DNA of 13,420 nt from an uncultured Corynebacterium sp. Lineage in GTDB: Bacteria > Actinomycetota > Actinomycetes > Mycobacteriales > Mycobacteriaceae. Both the position numbers and the translations under genes were made by a program. Below the pieces are notes generated by a model. It ran no database searches and was not told the origin of the DNA. It saw only the letters and a list, made by a program, of their open reading frames with translations. Shown here in pieces: positions 6,441 to 13,420 of the stretch. Location: NCBI RefSeq assembly GCF_937999985.1, contig NZ_CALLDG010000001.1:1-13420 (forward strand). Reading direction: 5' to 3'. Within the stretch, counting starts at the first letter, position 1, and each line of letters opens with the position of its first letter.

Positions 6441-7238
6441 CTAGCCCTGAATGGGCAGGGAGTCCACGCCGCCGATGCGGCTGAACGGCAGCAGAATGGT
6501 CTCGACCTCGCCGACGATGTTCTCCACCGGGATGGTGCCCTGGTGCTCGTCGCCCATGTGCGCGCGGGAATCCAGCGAGTTGGTGCGGTTGTCGCCCATC
6601 ACCCAGACCGCGTCATCCGGCACGGTGACGGGACCGAAGTAGTCGCCCTGGCACTCCTTGGAGCCCGTGGTCGGGTCGATCGGGTTCGCCGGTGGGTTCA
6701 TCGTGTAGGAATCGTCGACCTTGTTGCCGTTGACCATGATGCCCGGGTCGCCCTCCTGGCACTGCACGGTCTGGCCACCGGTGGCGATCACACGCTTGAC
6801 CAGGGTGTTCTCATCCGGCGCGACGATGCCGATGGTGGCGCCAAGGTTCTGCAGCCCGCGCACCACGTCGTTGGAGCTGCGGCGGGAAGTGTATTCCTCG
6901 TTCCAGGACTCCGTGCCAACGAAGACGACGACATCGCCCGGATCGGGCATCTTGTCGCCGCGGTAAGCCAGTTTGTTCACGAAGATGCGGTCGGGCGTGC
7001 AGCCCACGCAGCCGTGCAGCGTCGGCTCCATCGACTCGGAAGGAATCAGGTACATGCGGCCCACAAAGTTATTGAAAGCGCCCAGCACCAGCATCGTCAC
7101 CAGGATGATGATCGGCATCTCGACCCACCACGGGTAGGTCTTTTTCTCCTTCTTCTTTTCTGGTGACGCCCCCTGCTCCGGCTGCGCTGCAGCCTCATCG
7201 GGCACGTTAGGGTCGTTGGGTTCCTGTCGATGAGTCAC
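6441..7238 (-). CDS. lepB: Signal peptidase I
   Basis: Membrane serine protease that removes signal peptides from secreted preproteins. From the chosen GTG (7238-7236) the product is 265 residues: a charged, Pro/Glu/Lys-rich cytoplasmic tail (1-37), one membrane span (about 41-57) and the extracytoplasmic catalytic domain. The catalytic serine is S69 in LIPSESMEPTL and the general base is K148 in LVKRVIATGG. The C-terminal box GDNRTNSLDSR (215-225) is present, as is the CxxC pair (C77, C80) common in actinobacterial forms. The frame is open upstream to 7463, but that extension overlaps rplS out of frame and runs through a terminator, so it is not coding. No Shine-Dalgarno precedes this GTG; a -10-like TATCCT ends 8 bases upstream, suggesting a leaderless start. 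A GTG at 7196 is an alternative. Confidence 0.93.
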   Translation of the reverse strand: MTHRQEPNDPNVPDEAAAQPEQGASPEKKKEKKTYPWWVEMPIIILVTMLVLGAFNNFVGRMYLIPSESMEPTLHGCVGCTPDRIFVNKLAYRGDKMPDPGDVVVFVGTESWNEEYTSRRSSNDVVRGLQNLGATIGIVAPDENTLVKRVIATGGQTVQCQEGDPGIMVNGNKVDDSYTMNPPANPIDPTTGSKECQGDYFGPVTVPDDAVWVMGDNRTNSLDSRAHMGDEHQGTIPVENIVGEVETILLPFSRIGGVDSLPIQG

Positions 7239-7270
7239 AAGGAACGAGGATACCAGTGGGGCGAACAGCA
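7236..7270 (-). promoter_or_regulatory. Candidate leaderless promoter of lepB
   Basis: On the minus strand TTTTTG is followed after 16 bases by TATCCT (7252-7247), which fits the actinobacterial -10 pattern TANNNT. Eight bases later comes the GTG of lepB (7238), close to the distance expected for a transcription start. Together with the missing Shine-Dalgarno sequence this suggests a transcript beginning at or near the start codon. The -35 match overlaps the U-run of the rplS terminator and is weak. Confidence 0.4.
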
Positions 7271-7301
7271 AAAAACCCAGCCACGCAAGTGTGACTGGGT
7301 T
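7270..7301 (-). terminator. Intrinsic terminator after rplS
   Basis: On the minus strand AACCCAGTCAC (7301-7291) pairs with GTGGCTGGGTT (7284-7274) over 11 bp with one G-U, around a 6-base loop. The stem runs into a stretch of six T (7275-7270). It begins 22 bp after the rplS stop codon. It separates rplS from lepB and makes a dedicated lepB promoter likely. Confidence 0.88.
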
Positions 7302-7303
7302 GA

Positions 7304-7326
7304 TAGTACTTAGGGGGTAAGTACTA
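7304..7326. repeat. Perfect palindrome covering the rplS stop codon
   Basis: TAGTACTTA (7304-7312) and TAAGTACTA (7318-7326) are perfect 9-bp inverted arms around GGGGG (CCCCC in the rplS mRNA). The rplS stop codon (7326-7324) lies inside one arm. The intrinsic terminator begins two bases further along the transcript, so two hairpins stand in series. Roles in mRNA end protection or as a protein-binding site are possible but unproven. Confidence 0.7.
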
Positions 7327-7665
7327 GATGCGCTCCTTGATGCGGGCTGCCTTGCCGCGACGCTCGCGCAGGTAGTACAGCTTCGCACGGCGGACCTTAC
7401 CGCGGGACAGGACGTCGATGCGGTCGATGTTCGGGGAGTGAACCGGGAAGGTACGCTCCACACCGATGCCGAAGGAGACCTTGCGGATGGTGAAGGTCTC
7501 GCGGATGCCGGAGTTCTGGCGGCGGATCACAACGCCACGGAAAACCTGCAGACGGGACTTGGAGCCCTCGATAACCTTGACGTGAACGTCCAGGGTATCG
7601 CCGGCGCGGAACTCGGGAATGTCGTCGCGCAGCTGAGCTGCGTCAACCTTATCAAGAATGTGCAT
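7324..7665 (-). CDS. rplS: 50S ribosomal protein L19
   Basis: L19 lies at the interface between the 30S and 50S subunits. The 113-residue length matches the family. Signature segments are FRAGDTLDVHVKVIEG, FRGVVIRRQNSGI, TFTIRKVSFGIGVERTFPVH and the basic end RRAKLYYLRERRGKAARIKE. The ATG at 7665 is preceded by AGGAT with about 8-9 bases of spacing. That sequence is partly paired in a small hairpin (GGAT/ATCC, 7666-7676). Upstream is tex, not the rpsP-rimM-trmD group that precedes rplS in many bacteria. Downstream come a stop-codon palindrome and a strong terminator. A candidate promoter overlaps the end of tex. Confidence 0.97.
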   Translation of the reverse strand: MHILDKVDAAQLRDDIPEFRAGDTLDVHVKVIEGSKSRLQVFRGVVIRRQNSGIRETFTIRKVSFGIGVERTFPVHSPNIDRIDVLSRGKVRRAKLYYLRERRGKAARIKERI

Positions 7666-7765
7666 GGATGAAATCCTTTTGCTCGTCTGGATAGAGGATC
7701 CTCGCGGCTTTTCGCGTGACGTGCGCGCCTACGGGTTCGTACCCACAACAGAAATTAACTTGAGT

Positions 7766-7795
7766 AGTATGACACCGACTAGCGGCTTTGTCCAA
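7766..7795 (-). promoter_or_regulatory. Candidate rplS promoter
   Basis: On the minus strand TTGGAC (7795-7790) is followed by an 18-bp spacer and CATACT (7771-7766). This would start transcription about 95 bases upstream of the rplS ATG and place the -35 within the last codons of tex. No terminator was seen between tex and rplS, so read-through from tex is also possible. The resemblance to consensus is moderate. Confidence 0.35.
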
Positions 7796-10049
7796 ATCCC
7801 GCGTTCTTCAGCGCGGCGGCCATGCTGCCCTGAGGGGCCTGATTGCGGCGGTTGGGCTTCCTCCGCGCACCCTTCTTCGGCTTGGACTTACCGTTGACTG
7901 TGGGATCGTTGGGCTCGTCCTGCAGGCGCAAGGAAAGGCCAATGCGGTTGCGTGGAACGTCCACGTCGACGACACGCACCTTCACCACCTCGCCGGAGCT
8001 GACCACGTCGTGCGGATCCTTGACGAATTGCTCGCTCATGGCGGAGACGTGAACCAGGCCATCCTGGTGCACGCCGATATCCACGAAGGCTCCGAAGGCT
8101 GCAACGTTCGTGACCGTGCCCTCTAGCACCATGCCCGGCTTGAGGTCCTTGATTGTCTCGATCCCCTCGGCAAGCGTGGCGGTCTTAAACGTCGGGCGCG
8201 GGTCGCGCCCCGGCTTGTCTAGCTCCGCCAGCACGTCCGTGATGGTGGGGATGCCGAACTGCTCGTCCGCGAAGTCCCCCGCACGCAGCTTGCCCAGCAC
8301 GGCGGAGTTGCCCACGAGCTGCGCAACCTCCACGCCGGTGGCGTCCACGATGCGGCGCACCAGCGGGTAGGCCTCCGGGTGCACGGCTGAGCCGTCCAGC
8401 GGGTCGGCAGCTCCGTTGATGCGCAGGAAGCCTGCGGCCTGCTCGAACGCCTTCGGCCCCAGGCGCGGCACCTTCAGCAGCTCCTTGCGGGACTTGAAAG
8501 CGCCGTTCTCATCACGGTAGGCCACGATGTTCTCCGCCAGGGTCGGAGTAACGCCTGCCACCCGGTTGAGCAGCGGCGCACTAGCCAGGTTCACGTCCAC
8601 GCCGACGGAGTTCACCGCATCCTCCACCACGGTATCCAGCCCGGCGGCCAGCAGCGCCTGATTGACGTCGTGCTGGTATTGCCCCACGCCGATGGACTTC
8701 GGGTCGATCTTCACCAGCTCCGCCAGCGGATCCTGCAGGCGGCGGGCAATCGAAACAGCCCCACGCAGCGAGACGTCCATGTCCGGGAACTCCTGGGCGG
8801 CCACCTCGGAGGCAGAGTAGACCGACGCTCCAGCTTCGGAGATGACGACAGTCTGGGGCTTGGTGCCCTCCGCCAGCCCGGCGATCTCCTTTGCCAGCTT
8901 CTCCGTCTCGCGGCTGGCGGTGCCGTTGCCTACTGCCAGCAGCTCCACGCCGTGCTTGTTCACCAGCGCGCTGAGGATCGTGCGGGCCTTATCCCACTGG
9001 CCCGAGTGCGGGTAGACAATCACTGTGTCCAGCACCTTGCCGGTGCCGTCCACGACTGCACACTTCACGCCGTTGCGGTAGCCCGGATCCATGCCCAGGG
9101 TCGCCCGGTGGCCCGCGGGGGCCGCTAGCAGCAGGTCCTTCAGGTTCTTCGAGAACACGCCCACGGCGGCCTCGTCGGCCCTCTCCTTCAGGCGCATGCG
9201 CACATCCACCGCGGAGCTGACCGCCAGCTTGGTGCGCCAGCCGAAGCGCACGCATTCGGCGCGGAACTTATCGGCCGGGTCCCCCTGGGCCTGCAGACCA
9301 GTGCGGTCGGCGATGATGCCCTGATAGAACTCGTCGTCCTCCCCCGGCGCAAAGTTCACGCGCAGCACGCCTTCGTTTTCTCCGCGCAGCAGCGCCAGCA
9401 CGCGGTGGCTCGGCAGGTCCCCGAAGGACTCGTCGAACTCGAAGTAATCGCGGTACTTCTGGCCTTCTTCCTCCTTGCCCTCGATCACGGCGGATTCGGC
9501 ACGGCCGCGCTTGAAGTACTCCTCGCGGATTTCCCCCACCAAATCCGCGTCGGTGGAAATGTCCTCGACCACGATGGCTCTGGCACCGGCCATCACCGAG
9601 GCGGCGTCATCAAAACCCTCCTGGACGTAGTCCGCGGCCAGATCGGGGCTGCCTCCGGCGAGCAGCTTCTCGACCAGCTCCCCCAAGCCGGCCTCGCGCG
9701 CGATGGCGGCCTTGGTGCGGCGGGACTTCTTAAACGGCAGGTACAGATCCTCGAGGCGGGCCTTCGTGTCCACGGCCAGGATCTTTTTACGCAGCTCATC
9801 GGTGAGCTTTCCCTGCTCTTCGATGCTCTTGAGGATGGTCTCCTTGCGGGCGGCAAGCTCGCGCAGGTACTCGAGGCGCTGCTCGAGCTGGCGCAGCTGG
9901 CCGTCGTCCATACCACCGGTGATTTCCTTGCGGTAGCGGGCGATAAACGGCACGGTCGCCCCGCCATCCAGCAGGTCGATGGTGGCCTGAACTCGGGGCT
10001 GATCCACCTCGAGTTCGTGGGCAATGATGCTAGCGATGCTATCGGTCAT
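7779..10049 (-). CDS. tex: Tex-family RNA-binding transcriptional accessory protein
   Basis: Tex proteins bind nucleic acid through an S1 domain and affect transcription; the exact bacterial role varies and is incompletely known. The 756-residue product has the N-terminal helical region with ARYRKEITGGMDD (37-49 from the chosen start), a YqgF/RNase H-like domain beginning at TLGMDPGYRNG (317-327), the region with YQHDVNQ (458-464), helix-hairpin-helix repeats (about 474-541), the S1 domain (about 636-707, with GTVTNVAAFGAFVDIG and QDGLVHVS) and a basic tail (about 719-737). All usual domains are present. The ATG at 10049 gives the family start MTDSIASIIAHEL; another in-frame ATG lies three codons upstream. 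No usable Shine-Dalgarno sequence is seen, but TAGAAT lies 7 bases upstream. The decayed BCCT gene ends 20 bp before this start. Confidence 0.95.
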   Translation of the reverse strand: MTDSIASIIAHELEVDQPRVQATIDLLDGGATVPFIARYRKEITGGMDDGQLRQLEQRLEYLRELAARKETILKSIEEQGKLTDELRKKILAVDTKARLEDLYLPFKKSRRTKAAIAREAGLGELVEKLLAGGSPDLAADYVQEGFDDAASVMAGARAIVVEDISTDADLVGEIREEYFKRGRAESAVIEGKEEEGQKYRDYFEFDESFGDLPSHRVLALLRGENEGVLRVNFAPGEDDEFYQGIIADRTGLQAQGDPADKFRAECVRFGWRTKLAVSSAVDVRMRLKERADEAAVGVFSKNLKDLLLAAPAGHRATLGMDPGYRNGVKCAVVDGTGKVLDTVIVYPHSGQWDKARTILSALVNKHGVELLAVGNGTASRETEKLAKEIAGLAEGTKPQTVVISEAGASVYSASEVAAQEFPDMDVSLRGAVSIARRLQDPLAELVKIDPKSIGVGQYQHDVNQALLAAGLDTVVEDAVNSVGVDVNLASAPLLNRVAGVTPTLAENIVAYRDENGAFKSRKELLKVPRLGPKAFEQAAGFLRINGAADPLDGSAVHPEAYPLVRRIVDATGVEVAQLVGNSAVLGKLRAGDFADEQFGIPTITDVLAELDKPGRDPRPTFKTATLAEGIETIKDLKPGMVLEGTVTNVAAFGAFVDIGVHQDGLVHVSAMSEQFVKDPHDVVSSGEVVKVRVVDVDVPRNRIGLSLRLQDEPNDPTVNGKSKPKKGARRKPNRRNQAPQGSMAAALKNAGFGQSR

Positions 10050-10062
10050 TCCCCACATTCTA
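10047..10062 (-). promoter_or_regulatory. Candidate -10 element and leaderless start of tex
   Basis: On the minus strand TAGAAT (10062-10057) is a close match to the TATAAT/TANNNT -10 consensus. It is followed by seven bases and then the ATG at 10049, so the transcription start should fall at or near the start codon. No clear -35 was recognised. The absence of a Shine-Dalgarno sequence agrees with leaderless translation, which is common in corynebacteria. Confidence 0.45.
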
Positions 10063-10068
10063 GAGGGG

Positions 10069-10831
10069 CTACTGCTTGCCGAAGTCCTCGCCCCACTCGG
10101 GCGCATCGCTGGTGAACTCCGTCAGATCGCGCTCACCGCTGAAGCCCTGCTGCATGTGCAGGTACTCCAGGTGGCGATCGACAAGATTCAGCACGTTGTT
10201 GATCAGCTGCGCGCGGGTGTAGCCGACTGCACCACATAGCGATGCGCAGTCTGCTCCGACGGCCAAGTGGCGGTGCGGTCGAGGCGGTTCTCCCAGTCCA
10301 GGTCGTTGCCGGAGGATAGGGTGCGCCCGGAGATTGCGGAGTGCAGAGCGATGGCGCGAGAATCCACCTGGGCGGTCTCCATGCGTATCGAACGCATCAG
10401 GCCCACGAGGATCGCGATAAACACCACGATCGTGCCGCCGGGCAGGCCATCGAGCAGGGTGTAGAAGCCACGTTCCGGGGAGTCCACGGCGGTCTGCAGG
10501 AAGTCATGATCCTTGGTGTTTACCGCACGGTCCAGCGCGGCAGCCAGGCGAGGTAGTCGCCCATGTTCAGGCCGAAGTTCAGCTGCACCACGCCGATGCC
10601 CAGGGAGGCCGCCACGCCGAAGATCGCGCCGACCAGGAGAAAAGGCTGTACTGGGGCTTCGAGTGGTCGGGGCCCAAGCGGATAGCGCCCGCCTTGGATA
10701 TGGCGATCCAGATCATGAAAATCAGCGCAATGGCGACGGTGGCGATGTAGAGCCAGCCCAGGGTCTCTGTCAGCCACCCGGTGATTCCCCCGAGGGCCGG
10801 CTGACAGTCTGGATCGCTTCTTGTCCGCCAA
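10069..10831 (-). pseudogene. Decayed BCCT-family (BetT-like) choline/betaine transporter gene
   Basis: Read from 10831 down, four recognisable pieces of a BetT-like transporter follow in the correct order but in different frames. Piece A (10785-10627) contains GWLYIATVAIALIFMIW and ISKAGAIRLGPDHSKPQYS, the first membrane segments. Piece B (about 10639-10544) contains ASLGIGVVQLNFGLN, a later membrane segment. Piece C (about 10555-10243) runs from LDRAVNTKDHDF through SPERGFYTLL to DRTATWPSEQTA. Piece D (10242-10069) is the C-terminus, with GYTRAQLINNVLNLVDRHLE. Within C about 77 residues present in the neighbouring betT (including the SADSGALV motif) are missing between AILVG and LMRSIRMET. 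Another roughly 85-residue gap plus a frame change separates C from D. About 240 of an expected 650 or more codons remain, so no transporter can be made. It lies directly after betB, in the same orientation. Confidence 0.9.
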
Positions 10832-10839
10832 CTTTCCTA

Positions 10840-12408
10840 TTACTTAAACCACCCCGTCACCGCTGGCGCGATGTTGGTGTAAACGTGCTTGTGCTCTTGG
10901 TACTCAGCCAGTCCGGTGGGGCCGAGCTCGCGGCCGTTGCCGGACTGCTTCATTCCGCCCCACTCCGCCTGCGGCAGGTAGGGGTGGAAATCATTAATCC
11001 AAATAGTACCGTGGCGCAGCTTACGTGCGACCCTTTCCGCCTTTCCTGCGTCAGCGGTCCACACGGCTCCGGCCAGGCCATACTCGGTGTCGTTGGCGAT
11101 GGCCACGGCCTCGTCCTCGGTGGTGAAAGTCTCGATGGTCACGACCGGACCGAAGGCCTCGTCGTGCACGCAGTCCATCTCTTGCGTGCAGCCATCGATG
11201 ATCGTCGGCAGGTAGAACACGCCCTGGGTCAGGTCCGTGTTGCCCGTGGCGTGGGAGCCCTGGTTGTCCTCGGCCGTCGGGATGCGGCCGCCGCAGAGGA
11301 TCTTCGCGCCCTGCTCGCGGGCGCGGTCGACGTAGGCCACAACCTTGTCGCGGTGATCGGCGGAGATCAGCGCGCCGGTCTCGGCGGCCTCGTCCAGCGG
11401 GCCGCCGACCTTGATCTTCTCAGCCTTGGCCACCAGGGCCTTGACGAACTGGTCGTGGATGGAATCCTCCACCACGATGCGGGAGCCCGCGGAGCACACC
11501 TGGCCGGAGTGGACGAACGCACCGTTCAGTGCGTTATCCACCGCAGCATCGAAGTCGGCGTCCGCGAAGATGACGTTGGGATTCTTGCCGCCCAGCTCCA
11601 AAGCCACGCGCTTGACGGTCTCCGCCGCGTTGCGGGCGATCAGCTTGCCGGTGACCAGGCCGCCGGTGAAGCTGACCATATCCACATCCGGGCTCTGCGA
11701 CAGCGGGTTGCCGCAGTTGGCGCCCGCGCCGGTGATCAGGTTAGCCACGCCAGCCGGCAGCCCCAGCTGGTCCAGTACCGTCATCAGCATCATTGCGGTG
11801 TGCGGGGTGAGCTCCGCCTGCTTCAGCACAAAGGAGTTGCCAGCAGCCAGGGCCGGAGCAACCTTCCAGGCCACCTGCAGCAGCGGGTAATTCCACGGGG
11901 TAATCAGGCCGCAAACGCCGACGGGTTCGGCATCAATACGAGAGCGAACGTTCGCATCACCCGGGTCCACAACGCGACCAGCCTGGTGCTGGGCGAGCGT
12001 GCCGAAGTACTCGAAGGAGTTGGCGATGTCGTCCATGTCGATCTCGGACTCGGCCAGGCGCTTGCCCGTGTCGGCGGACTCCGCGCGGGCGAAGGCATCC
12101 TTGTTCTCGCGGATCTTGTCGGCAACCTGCAGCAGCAGCTTGCCGCGCTCGGCAGCGGGCACGTCGGCCCACACGCCGGAGTCGAAGGAGGCGCGAGCGG
12201 CGGCGATGGCCTTGTTCGTGTCCTCGTCGGAGGCCTCGGATACCAGGCCCACGGTGGAGTTATCGGCGGGGTTGGTGATCGTGCGGGTCTCGCCCTTTTC
12301 GGCCGGTACCCACTCGCCGTTGATGAACAGCGAGGCGGGAGCTCCCTCATTCTTGTGTACCCCGGCCAGCAGTTCGCAGGTGGTCGGGTCGAAGAGTACA
12401 GCGTTCAT
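10840..12408 (-). CDS. betB: Betaine aldehyde dehydrogenase (aldehyde dehydrogenase superfamily)
   Basis: Oxidises betaine aldehyde to glycine betaine with NAD(P)+, the last step of osmoprotectant synthesis from choline, in the cytoplasm. The 522-residue protein has the full ALDH fold: PWNYP with N172, K196 in the cofactor site (FVLKQAE), the glycine-rich FTGGLVTG (247-254, the usual FTGSxxTG), general base E271 in LELGGKNPN and nucleophile C305 in SGQVCSAGSR. C-terminal EAFGPV (417-422), NDTEYGLAG (439-447) and GGMKQSGNGRELG (484-496) agree with BetB. Substrate is assigned mainly from betT beside it; other aldehydes are possible. The start ATG (12408) gives an N-terminus some 25 residues longer than many BetB, and no good Shine-Dalgarno sequence is seen. 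It lies 53 bp after betT and 9 bp before the transporter remnant. Confidence 0.88.
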   Translation of the reverse strand: MNAVLFDPTTCELLAGVHKNEGAPASLFINGEWVPAEKGETRTITNPADNSTVGLVSEASDEDTNKAIAAARASFDSGVWADVPAAERGKLLLQVADKIRENKDAFARAESADTGKRLAESEIDMDDIANSFEYFGTLAQHQAGRVVDPGDANVRSRIDAEPVGVCGLITPWNYPLLQVAWKVAPALAAGNSFVLKQAELTPHTAMMLMTVLDQLGLPAGVANLITGAGANCGNPLSQSPDVDMVSFTGGLVTGKLIARNAAETVKRVALELGGKNPNVIFADADFDAAVDNALNGAFVHSGQVCSAGSRIVVEDSIHDQFVKALVAKAEKIKVGGPLDEAAETGALISADHRDKVVAYVDRAREQGAKILCGGRIPTAEDNQGSHATGNTDLTQGVFYLPTIIDGCTQEMDCVHDEAFGPVVTIETFTTEDEAVAIANDTEYGLAGAVWTADAGKAERVARKLRHGTIWINDFHPYLPQAEWGGMKQSGNGRELGPTGLAEYQEHKHVYTNIAPAVTGWFK

Positions 12409-12461
12409 AGTTGGGATTCTCGCTTTCAGTAGTTGGGCTTTTGGCCCAGTTAGTCCAGGTT
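12409..12461 (-). other. betT-betB intergenic gap
   Basis: This 53-bp gap holds a 5-bp inverted repeat (TGGGC 12434-12438 with GCCCA 12444-12448) and two copies of TAGTTGGG-like sequence about 21 bp apart (12409-12416 and 12430-12437). There is no U-run, so it is not an intrinsic terminator, and no clear promoter is seen. betT and betB are therefore probably cotranscribed. Confidence 0.4.
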
Positions 12462-13420
12462 CTAGTCTTCGGTCCAGGTGCGCACTGGCTCCGCGCCGTC
12501 GGACATGTCGGAGGTGCCCGGCAGGTCGCGCTGCATGTGCAGGAACTCCAGGTGGCGCTCGTAGAGATCCAGGACGTTATCGATCAGCTGCTCCGTGGTG
12601 TAGCCGTAGATGTCGTAGCCCAGCGAGCCGGTGTTGTCGAAGACCTCGAGACGGTAGTAGTTCTCCCCATTACTGGTGCTGCGGGTGAAGCTCGGAACCG
12701 GGTGCTCCAAGGGGTAGATCTGGTAGCGGAAGTCCTGCTCTTCACCCAGGTGGATGGTGAGGTCCAACTGGTTCACAGGCAGATTCGGCACGTCGGCAGC
12801 CACCAGCGTAGTGTCGATGCCCTCGTCCTTCAGCTCGCGTGCGACGGCCTCCAGCGCAGGCTGCGCCACCTTGGTGAGGTACTCGTTGGCCTTGGCCTGG
12901 CTCGGCCAGGTGGAGGCGCGCGACAGACGCTTGCGCCAGGACTGCTTGTCCCCGCCCGCACCGGAGCGGCCAGACATTGCGCTGTGCAAGGAGATGCTGC
13001 GAGCCTCGGTGGCGTAGCTCTCCAGGCGCAGGGAGCGCCATAGTCCCAACATGATGAGGTAGATCACGATCGTGAACGGCAGACCCATCACGATGGTTGC
13101 CAGCTGCACTGTTTCGACGCCGTTAACTTGCAGCATAACCAGGGTCAGCAGGCCGACCAGCACGGCCCAGAAGATGCGGGACCACTTGGCACCGTCCTGG
13201 CGGGAATCCTCGATCTTGGAAGTGAAGTTGGCGGTCACCAGCGCACCGGAGTCGGCGGAGGAGATGTACAGCAGCAGGCCAATCAGGGTACACAGGACGA
13301 TCAGCACCGCACCGCCGTTCATGTCCTGCAGCAGTGCGTAAAAGCCCTGTTCCGGAGCTTCCATGTTGTTGTTAGCAAAGTCCATGTCGCCGCTGACAAC
13401 GCGCTTCAGGGCGGTGTTTC
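12462..13420 (-). CDS. betT: BCCT-family choline transporter BetT, C-terminal part (cut by window edge)
   Basis: The gene runs off the right edge with its frame still open, so only the last 319 codons are seen. BCCT transporters take up choline, betaine or carnitine with Na+ or H+. Visible are the membrane segments after PEQGFYALL, including LIVLCTLIGLLLYISSADSG, WAVLVGLLTLVMLQV and the segment ending LWRSLRLES. The SADSGALVTANF stretch is a BCCT signature. A long cytoplasmic C-terminal region follows (about 180 residues, with LHSAMSGRSG, the VAQPALEAVARELKDEG segment and DNTGSLGYDIYGYTTEQL). Long tails of this kind are typical of BetT and tune its osmotic response. It is followed by betB after 53 bp, supporting choline as substrate. 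A second, decayed relative lies beyond betB. Confidence 0.9.
   Translation of the reverse strand, partial: NTALKRVVSGDMDFANNNMEAPEQGFYALLQDMNGGAVLIVLCTLIGLLLYISSADSGALVTANFTSKIEDSRQDGAKWSRIFWAVLVGLLTLVMLQVNGVETVQLATIVMGLPFTIVIYLIMLGLWRSLRLESYATEARSISLHSAMSGRSGAGGDKQSWRKRLSRASTWPSQAKANEYLTKVAQPALEAVARELKDEGIDTTLVAADVPNLPVNQLDLTIHLGEEQDFRYQIYPLEHPVPSFTRSTSNGENYYRLEVFDNTGSLGYDIYGYTTEQLIDNVLDLYERHLEFLHMQRDLPGTSDMSDGAEPVRTWTED

Noticed and set aside
7239..7463. N-terminal extension of the lepB frame up to an upstream start at 7463
   Set aside because: The extension overlaps rplS in another frame, crosses the rplS stop palindrome and terminator, and has Ser/Arg-rich composition unlike signal peptidase N-termini.
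9405..10115. 236-codon plus-strand frame opposite tex
   Set aside because: It is antisense to conserved Tex coding sequence, and its Leu/Gly/Val-rich translation is typical of a mirror frame.
10203..10266. The BCCT fragments as separate small genes
   Set aside because: Each is a collinear piece of one transporter family protein and they overlap in different frames, which fits a pseudogene better than short independent genes.
10513..12432. Very long open frame (639 codons) on the plus strand opposite betB
   Set aside because: It lies antisense to a clearly functional aldehyde dehydrogenase with all catalytic motifs. Its translation resembles no protein family, and such mirror frames are common in GC-rich genes.
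1..13420. CRISPR arrays, tRNA genes, insertion sequences or phage attachment sites
   Set aside because: Reading both strands I saw no regularly spaced direct repeats, no tRNA-like cloverleaf sequence, no transposase and no terminal inverted repeats. The xerC gene is the housekeeping recombinase, not an integrase.

Overview
The window is GC-rich actinobacterial DNA, most likely from the genus Corynebacterium. The evidence is the order of housekeeping genes, the abundance of GTG starts, starts without a Shine-Dalgarno sequence, and a DUF2469 gene, a family found in Actinobacteria. The order rpsB / M23 peptidase / xerC / dprA / yifB / yraN / DUF2469 / rnhB / lepB / rplS matches, from memory, the Rv2890c-Rv2904c stretch of Mycobacterium tuberculosis, but without the viuB and fdhD genes found there. 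The species cannot be named from sequence alone. Almost every gene is on the minus strand; the only plus-strand gene is the M23-like protein at 773-1339.

Layout. Positions 1-283 hold the start of rpsB (ribosomal protein S2). It is followed by a 489-bp structured intergenic region with an inverted pair of DnaA-box-like sites. Next comes a secreted LytM/M23-like protein whose metal site looks incomplete. It overlaps tail-to-tail with xerC (tyrosine recombinase). xerC, dprA, yifB and yraN form a tight minus-strand operon (5331 to 1314). A GC-rich intrinsic terminator that carries two more DnaA-box-like sites (5441-5488) separates it from the lepB-rnhB-DUF2469 operon (7238 to 5504), whose genes abut or are 4 bp apart. 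rplS lies upstream, and its stop codon sits in a perfect palindrome followed by a strong terminator. Upstream of rplS is tex, an S1-domain RNA-binding protein.

The right-hand third (10069-13420) is accessory osmoprotection: the C-terminal part of a BetT-type choline transporter (cut by the window edge), a betaine aldehyde dehydrogenase (betB), and directly downstream a decayed second BCCT transporter gene. The decayed copy has been reduced by several internal deletions and frame changes to about 240 recognisable codons. BetT would import choline and BetB would carry out the last oxidation to glycine betaine; choline dehydrogenase (betA) is not in this window.

Most of the window is conserved core genome and I see no convincing new multi-gene system. 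The points most worth a second look are the transporter remnant, the degenerate LytM active site, the intergenic DnaA-box clusters, the repeated hairpin elements in the rpsB leader, and two probable leaderless promoters (lepB and tex).
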